Below, piece after piece: positions 1-8,784 of a stretch of DNA of 64,000 nucleotides. The notes under the pieces were generated by a model. It saw only the letters and a list, made by a program, of their open reading frames with translations, ran no database searches and had not been told where the DNA came from. The DNA comes from Aquabacter sp. L1I39 (GTDB lineage: Bacteria; Pseudomonadota; Alphaproteobacteria; Rhizobiales; Xanthobacteraceae). The position numbers and the translations under genes were made by a program. Location of the stretch: contig NZ_CP072392.1 in NCBI RefSeq assembly GCF_017742835.1, positions 707,388 to 771,387 of the forward strand, read 5' to 3'. Numbering within the stretch: position 1 is the stretch's first letter; each line of letters opens with the position of its first letter.

Positions 1-1
1 G

Positions 2-853
2 CGGGGCGAGGTGCTGCTGAGTTCCGGGCGCCGCAACTGGTCCGGCATGGCCGCCGAAGTGCGCAACCATCCCGCCGGCGAGATCCCGCCCCCCGTCCCC
101 CAGCAGATGGAAATCACCCTGGCCTTGTCCGGCTCGCCGACCGGCCGCGTGGAGCGGCGGGGAAATGGCGAGTGGCAGGACACCCCGGCGCGGCCCGGGA
201 CGCTCTGGCTCTGCCCGATCGGCGTGGTGGAGGAGTCCATCCGCATCACGGAGGATCTGAGCTCGATCCTGCACATCTTCATCGGCCATGAGGTCTTCAA
301 GGAGGTGTCGCGCACGGTGTCTCGGGCCGTCTCGCCCGAAAGCATCGCCTACCGCGCCGGCATCGACGATGAATTCGTGCGACAGGTGGGATACAGGATC
401 AGCGCCGAACTGGAGGAGGAGACCTGCGTCGGCGGCCTGCTTGTGGACAGCCTGTCGAGCGCCATGGCGGCCCATCTCGTCGCCACCTATAGCGGCGCCC
501 TGTTACAGGACCGGGAGAATCCGCGCATCGATCAGGTCCGGATGCGCCGGGTGGTGGATTACATCAACGACAATCTCGACGCCGATATCTCCTTGGCCGA
601 CCTGTCCGAAATCGCCTGCCTCAGCCACCATCATTTTGCGCGTGCGTTCCGCTCCGCTGTCGGGGTGCCACCCCACCGCTTCATCAGCACGCTGCGTCTG
701 AAGCGCGCGCAGGATCTGCTCGCCCACACCCAGGCCAACCTCGCAGACATCGCGTTTGCGTGCCGCTTCTCATCCCAATCCACCTTCACGCGCGCCTTCC
801 GGCGCCATATGGGCCTGTCGCCCGGAGAATATCGGCGCAAGGCCGGCCGCTGA
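2..853 (+). CDS. AraC-family transcriptional regulator, 5' end probably outside the window
   Basis: Transcriptional regulator of the AraC/XylS family. The last ~100 residues form the double helix-turn-helix: it begins near RRVVDYINDNLD, the first recognition region is around LADLSEIACLSHHHFARAFR, and the second ends with the typical F-x-RAFRRHMGLSPGEYR. The N-terminal ~170 residues are a variable effector domain that I cannot assign to a ligand. The reading frame is open to the first base, so the start is likely upstream; internal alternatives are GTG at 11 and ATG at 47. It converges on the alpha/beta hydrolase gene, with a GC-rich hairpin between them. Family assignment is firm; target genes are unknown. 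Confidence 0.85.
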   Translation, partial: RGEVLLSSGRRNWSGMAAEVRNHPAGEIPPPVPQQMEITLALSGSPTGRVERRGNGEWQDTPARPGTLWLCPIGVVEESIRITEDLSSILHIFIGHEVFKEVSRTVSRAVSPESIAYRAGIDDEFVRQVGYRISAELEEETCVGGLLVDSLSSAMAAHLVATYSGALLQDRENPRIDQVRMRRVVDYINDNLDADISLADLSEIACLSHHHFARAFRSAVGVPPHRFISTLRLKRAQDLLAHTQANLADIAFACRFSSQSTFTRAFRRHMGLSPGEYRRKAGR

Positions 854-893
854 GGCGCGTGCGGCTGGCCGTAGCGTCGGCTCTGCCCCTCGA

Positions 894-922
894 GGCGGAC
901 CACGGGAGGCCCGTGATCCGCC
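894..922. terminator. GC-rich hairpin between convergent genes
   Basis: GGCGGA-cc-ACGGG, a four-base loop, then CCGT-ga-TCCGCC forms a strong hairpin between the two convergent stop codons. There is no T-run, so it may act as a weak bidirectional terminator or as an mRNA 3'-end stabiliser. Confidence 0.4.
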
Positions 923-934
923 GGGGAGCAGGGA

Positions 935-960
935 TCAGCCCTTCACGTCAGCCCTTCACG
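935..960. repeat. 13-bp tandem direct duplication over the hydrolase stop codon
   Basis: TCAGCCCTTCACG occurs twice head to tail. On the minus strand each unit reads CGTGAAGGGCTGA, so the final codons and stop of the hydrolase are duplicated just behind the functional stop. This looks like a small slippage duplication. Confidence 0.8.
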
Positions 961-1916
961 AAGGCCAGGAGATCGGGATTGATGACGTCCGCATGGGTGG
1001 TCAGCATCCCATGGGGGAAGCCCGGATAGATCTTCAGGGTGCTGTTCTTGACGAGCTTGGCCTGAAGGATCGCCGCATCCTTGTAGGGCACCACCTGGTC
1101 GTCATCGCCCTGGAGCACGAGGGTGGGCACCGTGATGGCCTTCAGGTCCTCGGTCTGGTCGGTCTCCGAGAAGGCCTTGATGCCCTCATACTGGGCAAAC
1201 GCGCCGCCCATCATGCCCTGCCGCCACCAATTCTGGATGATGCCCTGGGACACCTTCGCGCCGGGACGATTGAAGCCGTAGAAGGGACCGGACGCCACGT
1301 CCAGGTAGAATTGCGAGCGGTTGGCCGCAAGGGCAGCGCGGAAGCCGTCGAACACCTCAATGGGGGTGCCTTCGGGATTGGCGGGGGTCTTCAGCATCAG
1401 CGGGGGAATGGCAGCCACCAGGACAGCCTTGGCCACGCGCCCCTGCGGCTGGCCGTAGCGGGCCACATAGCGGGCCACTTCGCCGCCGCCAGTGGAATGG
1501 CCGATATGGACGACATTGCGCAGGTCGAGATGCTCCACCACCGCCGAGGCATCCGCCGCGTAGCGGTCGATGGTGTTGCCGGTGTCCACCTGGCTGGAGC
1601 GGCCATGGCCGCGGCGGTCATGGGCGACCACCCGGTAGCCCTTGGAGAGGAAGAACAGGAGCTGCGCGTCCCAGTCATCGGACGACAGGGGCCAGCCATG
1701 GTGGAAATGGATGGTCTGGGCGTCCTTCGGGCCCCAATCCTTGAAGAAGATCTCAGTCCCGTCCGCCGTTTTCACGAAGCCGCTGCTCATCGAAGTCTCT
1801 CCGGTCCTGTGGTTCGCGCCGGAAGTGGCGCCCTTGGTGCTGGCACTGGCGCGAACGGGAAGCATCGTCGTCGCCGCGAGGCCCGCTGCGATGCCGAATA
1901 CCCCCCGTCGGGTCAT
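948..1916 (-). CDS. Tat-exported alpha/beta hydrolase, non-heme chloroperoxidase/arylesterase type
   Basis: Secreted alpha/beta-hydrolase of 322 residues. The N-terminus [12 protein letters not shown] followed by an Ala-rich hydrophobic stretch ending RASAS looks like a Tat signal peptide. The fold motifs are in order: [12 protein letters not shown] (oxyanion region), the nucleophile elbow GHSTGGGE, the acid in GDDDQVVP and the histidine in FPHGM. The S-T-GGGE elbow is typical of the cofactor-free haloperoxidase/arylesterase subgroup; the natural substrate is not visible. I chose the ATG at 1916 because GGAGGG lies about seven bases upstream and the signal peptide then starts at residue 1; an in-frame ATG at 2006 would add 30 residues. 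The upstream region carries two copies of the palindrome discussed in the findings. Confidence 0.85.
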   Translation of the reverse strand: MTRRGVFGIAAGLAATTMLPVRASASTKGATSGANHRTGETSMSSGFVKTADGTEIFFKDWGPKDAQTIHFHHGWPLSSDDWDAQLLFFLSKGYRVVAHDRRGHGRSSQVDTGNTIDRYAADASAVVEHLDLRNVVHIGHSTGGGEVARYVARYGQPQGRVAKAVLVAAIPPLMLKTPANPEGTPIEVFDGFRAALAANRSQFYLDVASGPFYGFNRPGAKVSQGIIQNWWRQGMMGGAFAQYEGIKAFSETDQTEDLKAITVPTLVLQGDDDQVVPYKDAAILQAKLVKNSTLKIYPGFPHGMLTTHADVINPDLLAFVKG

Positions 1917-2094
1917 GGAAAGACCCTCCGTCGGGACCGCGGCCGCCCCGACGGCACGGGTTTCTGTGTCGTGTGCCAGTCCGGGAACGATGGGGAACCT
2001 GCCCATGGCCGTGATCTCCTGCTGCCATTGCTTACGGGGTGAAAGCTAAAGGCAGACGGACACCGGCAAAATTGTACAGGCAGGTCGCCGACAC

Positions 2095-2106
2095 ATACCA
2101 AGGTTT
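2095..2106 (-). promoter_or_regulatory. AWAC-N4-GTWT palindrome, copy 1
   Basis: On the minus strand it reads AAAC-CTTG-GTAT, facing the hydrolase gene. It is a member of the recurrent intergenic motif family and shares the CTTG centre with the copy at 20864. Confidence 0.5.
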
Positions 2107-2182
2107 ATTCCGGTGATGAGTGATCTTGCGATCGCAGCCGACAGAAAAACATGCTCGAATCTGCGTTTTTCCTATCCGCAGC

Positions 2183-2194
2183 ATACCTTCGTAT
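2183..2194. promoter_or_regulatory. AWAC-N4-GTWT palindrome, copy 2
   Basis: ATAC-CTTC-GTAT, flanked as CATAC...GTATAGG, in the divergent hydrolase/AraC intergenic region. Confidence 0.55.
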
Positions 2195-2361
2195 AGGCGG
2201 ATCATAACAAGCGATACTTGCGGCGTATGATCGTAGAATGGGGCAAGCCCGGGCACTTTCCTAAATTCGAGACGATACCGGCGTCGGCCAAATGGGGGCT
2301 TCGCTTCCTCGGGGTCCCCCGCCGCGCGCCAATCATCCCCGACAGACCGAGAGGAAAGACC

Positions 2362-3273
2362 ATGTTCGAGGCCTCCCCTCCCCCTGATGCCGCAGGATCA
2401 AGCACGCGCATACCGGCTTCCGCCCTCCAGCCCCCGGCCAAAAGCGCGGAGCTGGCGGAGACCGGCTTTCTTATTGGCCTGCGGCTTGACGAGGTCGGGA
2501 TCGCCATCTCCTTGCCGCCCACAAGCGCGCGCGGGCGGACGCCGACCCTGTCGGTCCCGAAAAGCCTCGCGGTGCTGTTTCCAGGGGTCGCGCATAGTGT
2601 CGGCCTCCCCTCCCGCCGCGTGGACCTTGCCGCCTTCTTCGTCCGGCAGCGGGCCCGGCGCTGGCCAGACGGCGTCCTGATGGTGGATGTACGCGCGGGC
2701 GACGATGGCGAGCTTGCCGCGCTCGCGACCGCACTTCTGGCCGCCTTGTCGCGCGACCCGGCCACGGCGGACCTTTATGCCGATGCCATCTGCGCGACCC
2801 TCGCCGCGCGCTGCGCCGAAAGGCCCCCGGCCGAGGCCAAAGCCCGGCGCCGGCCCTGCGGCCAATTGCCGAAATGGCGACTGAAGCGGGTGATGGACTA
2901 TGTGGACGCCCATCTGGACGCGCCGATCACGCTCGCCGACATGGCCGCCGCGGCCCGGCTGACGCGCATGCATTTCGCCGCGCAATTCCGCGCCGCCACG
3001 GGCCTGCGGCCTCATGATTATCTGCAGCGCCAGCGGATCGCGCGCGCCAAGATCCTGCTGGAGGAGGACATGCCCCTTGTGGAGGTGGCGGTTTCCGTCG
3101 GCTTTCAGACCCACGCCCATTTCACCACGGTGTTCGGCCGCCTCGTGGGCGAGCCGCCGTCCCGGTGGCGGCAGGCCCGCATGGCCGAGCGGCGCCGCAT
3201 GCGGGAGGCGCGCCCCAGGGCTGAAATGCACCGGCCCGTCGCCTCGCCGGAGGGCTTCCCCGCCCCGGCTTGA
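2362..3273 (+). CDS. AraC-family transcriptional regulator
   Basis: 303-residue AraC/XylS regulator. The C-terminal double HTH starts near LKRVMDYVDAHLDAPITLAD and continues through MAAAARLTRMHFAAQFR and VAVSVGFQTHAHFTTVFGRLVGEPPSRWR. The N-terminal part is a poorly conserved sensor domain without a recognised ligand motif. The ATG at 2362 has GAGAGGAAAG just upstream; a longer frame from 2218 would add 48 unlikely residues and swallow the promoter region. It is transcribed divergently from the Tat-exported hydrolase, which is its most plausible target by position. A rho-independent terminator follows. Confidence 0.87.
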   Translation: MFEASPPPDAAGSSTRIPASALQPPAKSAELAETGFLIGLRLDEVGIAISLPPTSARGRTPTLSVPKSLAVLFPGVAHSVGLPSRRVDLAAFFVRQRARRWPDGVLMVDVRAGDDGELAALATALLAALSRDPATADLYADAICATLAARCAERPPAEAKARRRPCGQLPKWRLKRVMDYVDAHLDAPITLADMAAAARLTRMHFAAQFRAATGLRPHDYLQRQRIARAKILLEEDMPLVEVAVSVGFQTHAHFTTVFGRLVGEPPSRWRQARMAERRRMREARPRAEMHRPVASPEGFPAPA

Positions 3274-3336
3274 TCCAACTGCGCAAAAGTGTGGCGGCAG
3301 GCCCTTCAGGCCCGCAACCGGCATTGGGACAGGACA

Positions 3337-3364
3337 GGGCCGCCACAGCACCGGCGGCCCTTTT
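3337..3364 (+). terminator. Rho-independent terminator after the AraC gene
   Basis: GGGCCGCC, an eight-base loop, GGCGGCCC and then TTTT: a perfect 8-bp stem placed between the AraC gene and the convergent antiporter gene. Confidence 0.75.
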
Positions 3365-3391
3365 CGTTGCGCACTTCGTCAGACACGTCCT

Positions 3392-5020
3392 TCACTCCAC
3401 CAGCCAGGCCTCCTGGCCGTCCAGTTCAAGCAGAAGACGCCGGGCCGTTTCATTGTCGATCAGATGCTCGGCGACCATCTGTGCGATCTCTGTCCGCTGA
3501 GCGTGAAGCCCGGCAATGCGAAGACGCCGCTCGGCCCTGCCGCGCACGGCCGACGCCCCTGCGTCGGGCTCCGGCGCGCTGAGCCGCTCCATTTGCCGCC
3601 GATAGGTGGAGAGCACCGCCGCGGACGCCTCCTGCCAGGGGATTGACGGGCTTGCGGCGTCCGTCTCCTCTTTCATCAGACGCTCCACCGCGCGGATCGC
3701 GGCTTGCGCCGCGCGCAGGCGGGCGGCGTTCTGCTGGCGGACCTCCTCCCCCACGGCCGCCTCCGCCAGCGGAGCCGCCAGCAAAGGAAGGACGATATTG
3801 GCGAGGATCAGGGATGCCAGGATGACGCCGGCGGCGAGGGCAATGACCAGATCCCGCTCAGGGAATGGCGCGCCGCCTGGCAAGCTGAGCGGCAAGGCGA
3901 GGGCAGCCGCGAGGGTCACCGCGCCGCGCACGCCAGAGAAGGTCATGGCCAGGATCGTCGCCCAGCGCAACCGCCTGCCCCCGATCTGCGGCCGACGCCC
4001 CTCCTGCCAGGTCACCAAGGCTGTGATCCAGGCCAGACGGACGAGCGTCAGCGCCACCAGGGCCGCGAAGATGTAAAGCACCAGCCAAAGCCCGGTCCCC
4101 GGCCCGGCGTGGGGGGCATCGGACAGGACCTTCTGGACGATGCCCGGCAATTGCTCGCCCAGCAGCAGGAAGATGATGCCGTTGAGCGTGAATTCCAGCG
4201 TGTCCCAGATGGCCGCGCGGCGCAGGCGCGTCAGCGGAAGCGCCTTGCCGCCCAGTTCCCAGCGCCCCATCACCAGGCCCGCCGCGACGGGAGCCAGAAT
4301 GCCGGAGGCGCCCACCATCACGGCCGCATGATAGGCGGCATAGGGAAACAGCAGGCTGATGAGGATCTGGATCGCCGGCGTCTCGCCGAGCCGCGCCAGG
4401 ATGGCATTCTTGAGCAGGAGGATGACGACCCCCACGCAGAGCCCGCTCGCCAGCCCGCCGGCGCCCATCCACAACAGGTCCGCCAGCATGCCGGAACCGG
4501 GGGCGGCGGGGCGCGATCCGAGCACCAGCACGTAATGCAGGCAGATGAGCGCCGAGGCGTCGTTGAGCAACGCCTCCCCTTCCACGATGCGCGCGGCCCG
4601 CCGGGACAGGGGCGCCTGTTTCAGGAGCGATGTGCCGGCCACCGCATCGGTGGGCGAGAGCACCGCCACGAGGGCGAGGGTCGCCACCAGCGGCACGTTC
4701 GGCATCAGGACATGCAGGGCCGGCCCGACGCACAGGACGGTGATGAGCACGAGGCCGATGGCGAGCGAGCCGATGGGTCCCGCCCGCGAGAGCAGCTCAT
4801 GGCCGGAGAAGCGCCAGCCATCCACGAACAGGAGCGGCGGCAGGAAGAGGACGAAGAAGAGCTGCGGGTCGATGCTGACGGCATCGACGCCGAAATGCCC
4901 CATCGCCGCGCCAAGTGCGATCTGCACCAAAGGTGGCGCCACGAACGGCAGCAGGCGGCTCAGCCAGGTGCTGGCGACCACCGCGAGGACCAGAATGAGA
5001 ACGAGGTTGAGGGTCGCCAT
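3392..5020 (-). CDS. CPA1-family Na+/H+ antiporter
   Basis: Inner-membrane monovalent cation/proton antiporter of 542 residues. About twelve hydrophobic segments occupy roughly residues 1-410 and a polar, charged tail of ~120 residues follows. Family motifs are present: LSPTDAVAGTSLL in the middle of the membrane domain and EGEALLNDASALI, which carries the conserved acidic residues of the CPA1 ion path (family knowledge). Length and layout match bacterial YjcE/NhaP-like exchangers. It probably supports Na+ or K+ extrusion and pH homeostasis; ion specificity cannot be read from the sequence. Monocistronic, with about 260 bases free upstream. Confidence 0.85.
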   Translation of the reverse strand: MATLNLVLILVLAVVASTWLSRLLPFVAPPLVQIALGAAMGHFGVDAVSIDPQLFFVLFLPPLLFVDGWRFSGHELLSRAGPIGSLAIGLVLITVLCVGPALHVLMPNVPLVATLALVAVLSPTDAVAGTSLLKQAPLSRRAARIVEGEALLNDASALICLHYVLVLGSRPAAPGSGMLADLLWMGAGGLASGLCVGVVILLLKNAILARLGETPAIQILISLLFPYAAYHAAVMVGASGILAPVAAGLVMGRWELGGKALPLTRLRRAAIWDTLEFTLNGIIFLLLGEQLPGIVQKVLSDAPHAGPGTGLWLVLYIFAALVALTLVRLAWITALVTWQEGRRPQIGGRRLRWATILAMTFSGVRGAVTLAAALALPLSLPGGAPFPERDLVIALAAGVILASLILANIVLPLLAAPLAEAAVGEEVRQQNAARLRAAQAAIRAVERLMKEETDAASPSIPWQEASAAVLSTYRRQMERLSAPEPDAGASAVRGRAERRLRIAGLHAQRTEIAQMVAEHLIDNETARRLLLELDGQEAWLVE

Positions 5021-5283
5021 GGCAATGCCGTCCGGCGGCCGGGGATGGCCCCGCGCCCTGTTGGATATGCAGTGCTAAAAGGAAGCCTTGTCTCAATTGG
5101 ACCTGCGGGCGCTCGCAGCGCGGCCCACCCGCATTCCGTCCATGTCAGCGCCGCATCGCTCCCCTGCCGGCGCGCGAAGGCGTGGCGGGATTGGACGTGA
5201 AGCGGCGAGCGGTGCCCGAAGAAGGCTTCCCCTCGCCGCGGTCTCATGGACCCGCGCGTGTCTCATGGCCCCGCGCGGGGCGG

Positions 5284-6417
5284 TCAGCCCTTCATGACGG
5301 GCTGGCGGGTGGCGCGCAGCGACGACAACAGCGGTTCGCCCACATCCAGATGCCCCGCCACGAGATGCCTCGGGGTCAAGGCAAGCCAGTTGTTGAGCGA
5401 AACGTCCTTGTATTCGCTGGTGTGGAATACATTGATCACCCGCACCGGCTCATCGCCGGTATTCTCGATATAGTGGGCCAGCGTCTTGGGCACATAGCCC
5501 ACGTCGCCGGCCACGAAATCGAAGGTGCGCGCATTGTCCACCGCGTCGAAGACGGTCATCCGCGCCTTGCCGCTGATATAATACTGGATCTCATCGGCGT
5601 CGGGATGCCAGTGGATCTCGCGCATGCCACCCGGCTCCAGGTCGATGAACAAAGCCGCGAGGTTGGTGACGCCGAACGTCTTTGCATCCACCACCGTGGT
5701 GGCACCACCGGGAAACCGGGTGGCGGCGAGCTGCGAGGCGCGGAAGACGTATTTATCGGTGAAAGTCACCGCCCCCAGAGCCGCCTTCACCTCCGCGAGC
5801 GGCGGCGGGACGGGCTGGCGGAAGATATACTTCTCATGCGCCGGAATCCCCTCGAAGGCCTCCACCGGCACGCCGAAATTCTTGGCCAGAACGTCGCGCG
5901 GGGTATGGGCGAAGAGTTCCGTCACCAGGAGGGTCTGGTTCTCGGAGAAATTGCCGTCATTGAAGACGAGGACAAATTCGGTCCCCTCCTCCAGGCCCTG
6001 GATGGCATGGGGAAAGCCCGCGGGGGCGAGCCACAGGTCGCCGGGGCCGAGATCCTCCACCAGGGTCTGGCGCTGGTCGTCCACCAGGTAGAAGCGCACG
6101 CGGCCCTTGAGCACATAGGCCCATTCGGCCTCCTTGTGCCAGTGCAGCTCGCGCACCACGCCCGGCGGCAGGCGCATATTGACGATGGCCAGCTCCTTCA
6201 GGGCGCCTAGCTCGCGCTGTGTCACCTCCCGCGCCCAGCCGCCGTCTTCCAGACGGTTGTGGGCCATGGCGAAGGGAAATTTCAGGTTCGCAATGCCGCC
6301 ATGGTCGGTGGAGGGCGGGATCAGGATGTCCGGATTCTGGGCCTCGACCTCAGGGTTGCGGGGCCCGACAATGTCGGCGCCCCGGGTGCCGACGATGGGC
6401 TGCTTCAGCACGGGCAT
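5284..6417 (-). CDS. oxdC: Oxalate decarboxylase, bicupin
   Basis: Mn-dependent bicupin of 377 residues that should convert oxalate to formate and CO2. Cupin 1 has HWHKEAEW and the later GFPH histidine; cupin 2 has HWHPDADE and TLAHY, so both 3-His/1-Glu metal sites are complete. Between them lies SENQT, aligned with the flexible SENS lid whose Glu is the proton donor that separates decarboxylases from oxidases in Bacillus OxdC (established knowledge). No secretion signal is evident, suggesting a cytoplasmic enzyme. I prefer the ATG at 6417, with GAGGAG about seven bases upstream, over the in-frame ATG at 6435. It stands alone; formate produced could feed a formate-handling enzyme, but this is inference. 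Confidence 0.88.
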   Translation of the reverse strand: MPVLKQPIVGTRGADIVGPRNPEVEAQNPDILIPPSTDHGGIANLKFPFAMAHNRLEDGGWAREVTQRELGALKELAIVNMRLPPGVVRELHWHKEAEWAYVLKGRVRFYLVDDQRQTLVEDLGPGDLWLAPAGFPHAIQGLEEGTEFVLVFNDGNFSENQTLLVTELFAHTPRDVLAKNFGVPVEAFEGIPAHEKYIFRQPVPPPLAEVKAALGAVTFTDKYVFRASQLAATRFPGGATTVVDAKTFGVTNLAALFIDLEPGGMREIHWHPDADEIQYYISGKARMTVFDAVDNARTFDFVAGDVGYVPKTLAHYIENTGDEPVRVINVFHTSEYKDVSLNNWLALTPRHLVAGHLDVGEPLLSSLRATRQPVMKG

Positions 6418-6763
6418 CGGAAACTCCTCGTTCATTGGATCTTGTGAAGGACGACCCTATTTCGGCCCACGAAACCTGTGCCGCGTTGTGATGGCGCAAA
6501 ATCACGACACAAGCGGCAGGACGCGGCTCGAAGGACCGCACGGCGCAGATCATCGAAAAGTGCACCAATACTTGCAAACGGACGGCCATATAAATGGGCC
6601 ATCCATCGGTATAGGGATTCAAGACGCCTGCCCGGCCAGTTCCACCTTGCGGATGATGGACCGGGACCGCCTCCGACGGCAGCCTCGGTAGGGCGTGGCG
6701 CCCGCACCCTCTGGAGCAGGCCGCTCGCCTCGTCCCGTCCGTTCCCAGCACCAAAGGCACGCG
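6418..6763. promoter_or_regulatory. Divergent intergenic region upstream of oxdC and the DUF1275 gene
   Basis: Divergent gene-free region of about 345 bases. It contains an AT-rich imperfect palindrome, GGCCATATAAATGGGCC, near 6583-6600, which could be an operator. I find no full AWAC-N4-GTWT site here and no convincing ORF. Confidence 0.4.
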
Positions 6764-7486
6764 ATGACCTTGCCTGCAAAGGACCGTTCGCGACCTCCCG
6801 TTCCGGAGCCTTCCGCTGAAGCCGGAACAGCCTCCCGCGCGCCTGCCGCCCCCTCCCATCCCCTGGCCTTCGCCCTCACCCTCACGGGGCTCGCCGGCTT
6901 TCTGGATGCTGCCGCCTTCGTGCGCTTCAACCATCTCTATGTGTCCTTCATGAGCGGAAACAGCACGCATCTGGGCATGGCGGTGGCTGAGGGGACGGGC
7001 CCGGTCCTGGCGTCGGTGCTCGGCGTGGTCGGCGCCTTCGTCGCCGGCGCCACGGCCGGCACCTGGATCGCCGACCACGCGACTCCCCGCCTGGTGCCGC
7101 GTGTGCTCGGCCTGGAAGCGGGGCTTCTGGCTGCCGCGACCGGCGCCTTGCTGGGCGGGCGCCCTCTCGCCTGCGCAATGCTCGTGGCGCAGGCCATGGG
7201 CCTTCAGAATGTCCTGCACCAGGCGGTGGGGGGCGTGGATGTGGGCAAGGGCTTCGTCACCGGCATGCTGTTCCGCCTCGGCCAGTCCCTGGCGCGCCTG
7301 TGGTCCGGCAAGGCGACGGGCGGCCAGGCGCTGACTTCCCTGCTGAACTGGCTCGCCTTCGTGGGCGGGGCGGCGCTGGGCACTCGCGTCGTGCAGGGCT
7401 TCGGCTTTTCCGGGTGCCTGCTGGTGGCGCTGGCTGTCATCGGGACGTTGATGATCGTCTTGCCAAAATCTTTCGCCGCGCGATGA
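6764..7486 (+). CDS. DUF1275 (YoaK-type) membrane protein
   Basis: 240-residue integral membrane protein of the DUF1275 family. After a polar Pro-rich N-terminus come six hydrophobic segments. The family hallmark is visible in the first one and just after: GLAGFLDAAAF followed by FMSGNST, plus the later GLQN motif. The biochemical function of the family is unknown; a transport role is often assumed. The ATG at 6764 is chosen because an AAAGG-like site precedes it and the longer frame would begin with low-complexity sequence. It lies upstream of the peroxiredoxin operon, with a motif copy between them. Confidence 0.8.
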   Translation: MTLPAKDRSRPPVPEPSAEAGTASRAPAAPSHPLAFALTLTGLAGFLDAAAFVRFNHLYVSFMSGNSTHLGMAVAEGTGPVLASVLGVVGAFVAGATAGTWIADHATPRLVPRVLGLEAGLLAAATGALLGGRPLACAMLVAQAMGLQNVLHQAVGGVDVGKGFVTGMLFRLGQSLARLWSGKATGGQALTSLLNWLAFVGGAALGTRVVQGFGFSGCLLVALAVIGTLMIVLPKSFAAR

Positions 7487-7506
7487 CTGACAGCGTTAGA
7501 CCTTGA

Positions 7507-7518
7507 AAACCAAAGTAT
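7507..7518 (+). promoter_or_regulatory. AWAC-N4-GTWT palindrome, copy 3
   Basis: AAAC-CAAA-GTAT, about 140 bases upstream of the peroxiredoxin start codon. Confidence 0.45.
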
Positions 7519-7659
7519 GACCCGCCCAATCCAAGGGCCGATTTCACACCAAAGCCAGTCCTTCGACACTTGCAGGCCTGCGTGCCCCGCCTTGAAGCGG
7601 ACCATGCCTGGGATCGCCGATCCCCATCACCCGGCACGCACTGGAACAGGAGTGGCAAG

Positions 7660-8178
7660 ATGCAAGACATGACTGTGCCCGCCCCCGCCACCGCCCTTCA
7701 GCCGGGCGTGACGGCGCCGGATTTCACGCTTCCCGCAACGCCGGACCAGGCCCTTTCCCTGTCTGAGATGAAGGGCCATCCGGTGATCCTCGCCTTCTAC
7801 CCGGCCGACTGGAGCCCGGTGTGCGGCGACGAGATGAGCCTTCTCAACGCCGTGCTGCCGGAATTCCACAAGATGGGCGCGCAGCTGGTGGGCATCTCGA
7901 CGGACGGCGTGTGGTGTCACGCCGCCTTCGCGGCCGAGCGCAAGTTGCACTTCCCGCTCCTGGCCGACTTCGAGCCCAAGGGCGAGACGGCGCGGCGCTA
8001 TGGCGTCTATCGCCCGGTGGAAGGCGTGGCCGATCGCGCGTTGTTCGTCATCGACGCGCAAGGCGTCATCCGCTGGTCCTATGTCTCGCCGCTCGGCATC
8101 AATCCCGGAGCCGATGGCATCCTGGAGGCGCTGGACAAGCTCGCCGCCCATCCTCGTGCCGAAGGAGCGGCCGCATGA
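7660..8178 (+). CDS. Peroxiredoxin (AhpC/TSA family)
   Basis: Thiol peroxidase of 172 residues with a thioredoxin fold, reducing H2O2 or organic peroxides. The peroxidatic cysteine sits in FYPADWSPVCGDEM, where Ser replaces the usual Thr of the PxxxTxxC motif. I see no clear resolving cysteine in the C-terminal half, suggesting a 1-Cys mechanism (AhpE-like) that needs an external reductant. The start at 7660 has AGGAG nine bases upstream. Its stop codon overlaps the start of the DsbA-like gene (ATGA), so the two are translationally coupled and the partner could be its reductant. A motif copy lies upstream. Confidence 0.87.
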   Translation: MQDMTVPAPATALQPGVTAPDFTLPATPDQALSLSEMKGHPVILAFYPADWSPVCGDEMSLLNAVLPEFHKMGAQLVGISTDGVWCHAAFAAERKLHFPLLADFEPKGETARRYGVYRPVEGVADRALFVIDAQGVIRWSYVSPLGINPGADGILEALDKLAAHPRAEGAAA

Positions 8179-8705
8179 CCCGTCTCATCCCCCCGCTCGC
8201 TGGCGACGACCATGTTGCCGGGCCCGCCACCGCAGCCGTGACCCTGGTGGAATATGGCGACTATCAATGCCCCTATTGCGGCGAGGCTTACCCTGAACTG
8301 AAGGTGGTGCAGCGCGCCATGGGGCACGGCTTGCGCTTCGTGTTCCGGAACTTCCCGCTGGTGGAAGTCCATGCCCACGCCATGCGCGCGGCCCAGTTCG
8401 CCGAAGCGGCCGCCGAGGCCGGCCGGTTCTGGGAAGCCCATGATCTGCTTTATGAAAACCAGGATGCGCTCGATGACCAGAGCCTGCTCGCCTATGGCCA
8501 GCATCTCGGCCTCGACCGCGCCCTACTGATGGCCGCCTTCGAGGGGCGCCACGACGACAAGATCCAGCGGGATTTTCTTGGCGGGGTGCGCGGCGGCGTG
8601 AACGGAACGCCAAGCCTGTTCATCAACGGCCTTCTCTATGAGGGCCCGCGCGATGCGGCGAACCTCGTGGTGATCTTGCGGCAAGCCGCCAGCGTGCGTG
8701 CCTGA
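8175..8705 (+). CDS. DsbA-family thioredoxin-fold protein
   Basis: 176-residue thioredoxin-fold protein with the inserted helical domain of the DsbA family. The active site is CPYC in [17 protein letters not shown], and the cis-Pro loop is [10 protein letters not shown]. There is no signal peptide, so unlike periplasmic DsbA it should act in the cytoplasm. The ATG at 8175 overlaps the stop of the peroxiredoxin gene by four bases. Cytoplasmic DsbA-like proteins paired with peroxiredoxins may reduce or isomerise thiols under oxidative stress; that role here is inferred only from the coupling. Confidence 0.85.
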   Translation: MTRLIPPLAGDDHVAGPATAAVTLVEYGDYQCPYCGEAYPELKVVQRAMGHGLRFVFRNFPLVEVHAHAMRAAQFAEAAAEAGRFWEAHDLLYENQDALDDQSLLAYGQHLGLDRALLMAAFEGRHDDKIQRDFLGGVRGGVNGTPSLFINGLLYEGPRDAANLVVILRQAASVRA

Positions 8706-8784
8706 GCCGCCCGCTTCACGCGACCGAGCCGGAGCCAAGGGCGACCGGCATGCGCTCCTCTTTTCCTCATACGTGGTGACAGAC

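Larger units (their letters stand above)
1917..2361. promoter_or_regulatory. Divergent control region between hydrolase and AraC genes
   Basis: Gene-free divergent region of about 445 bases, lower in GC than its surroundings. It holds ATACCAAGGTTT at 2095-2106 (AAAC-CTTG-GTAT on the minus strand), ATACCTTCGTAT at 2183-2194, and a wider-spaced GATACTTGCGGCGTATGA at 2213-2230. No small ORF in it looks real. Confidence 0.55.

Noticed and set aside
8769..8780. ATACGTGGTGAC as another AWAC-N4-GTWT site before the MFS gene
   Set aside because: Only the left half fits; three mismatches in the right half, and it lies very close to the start codon.
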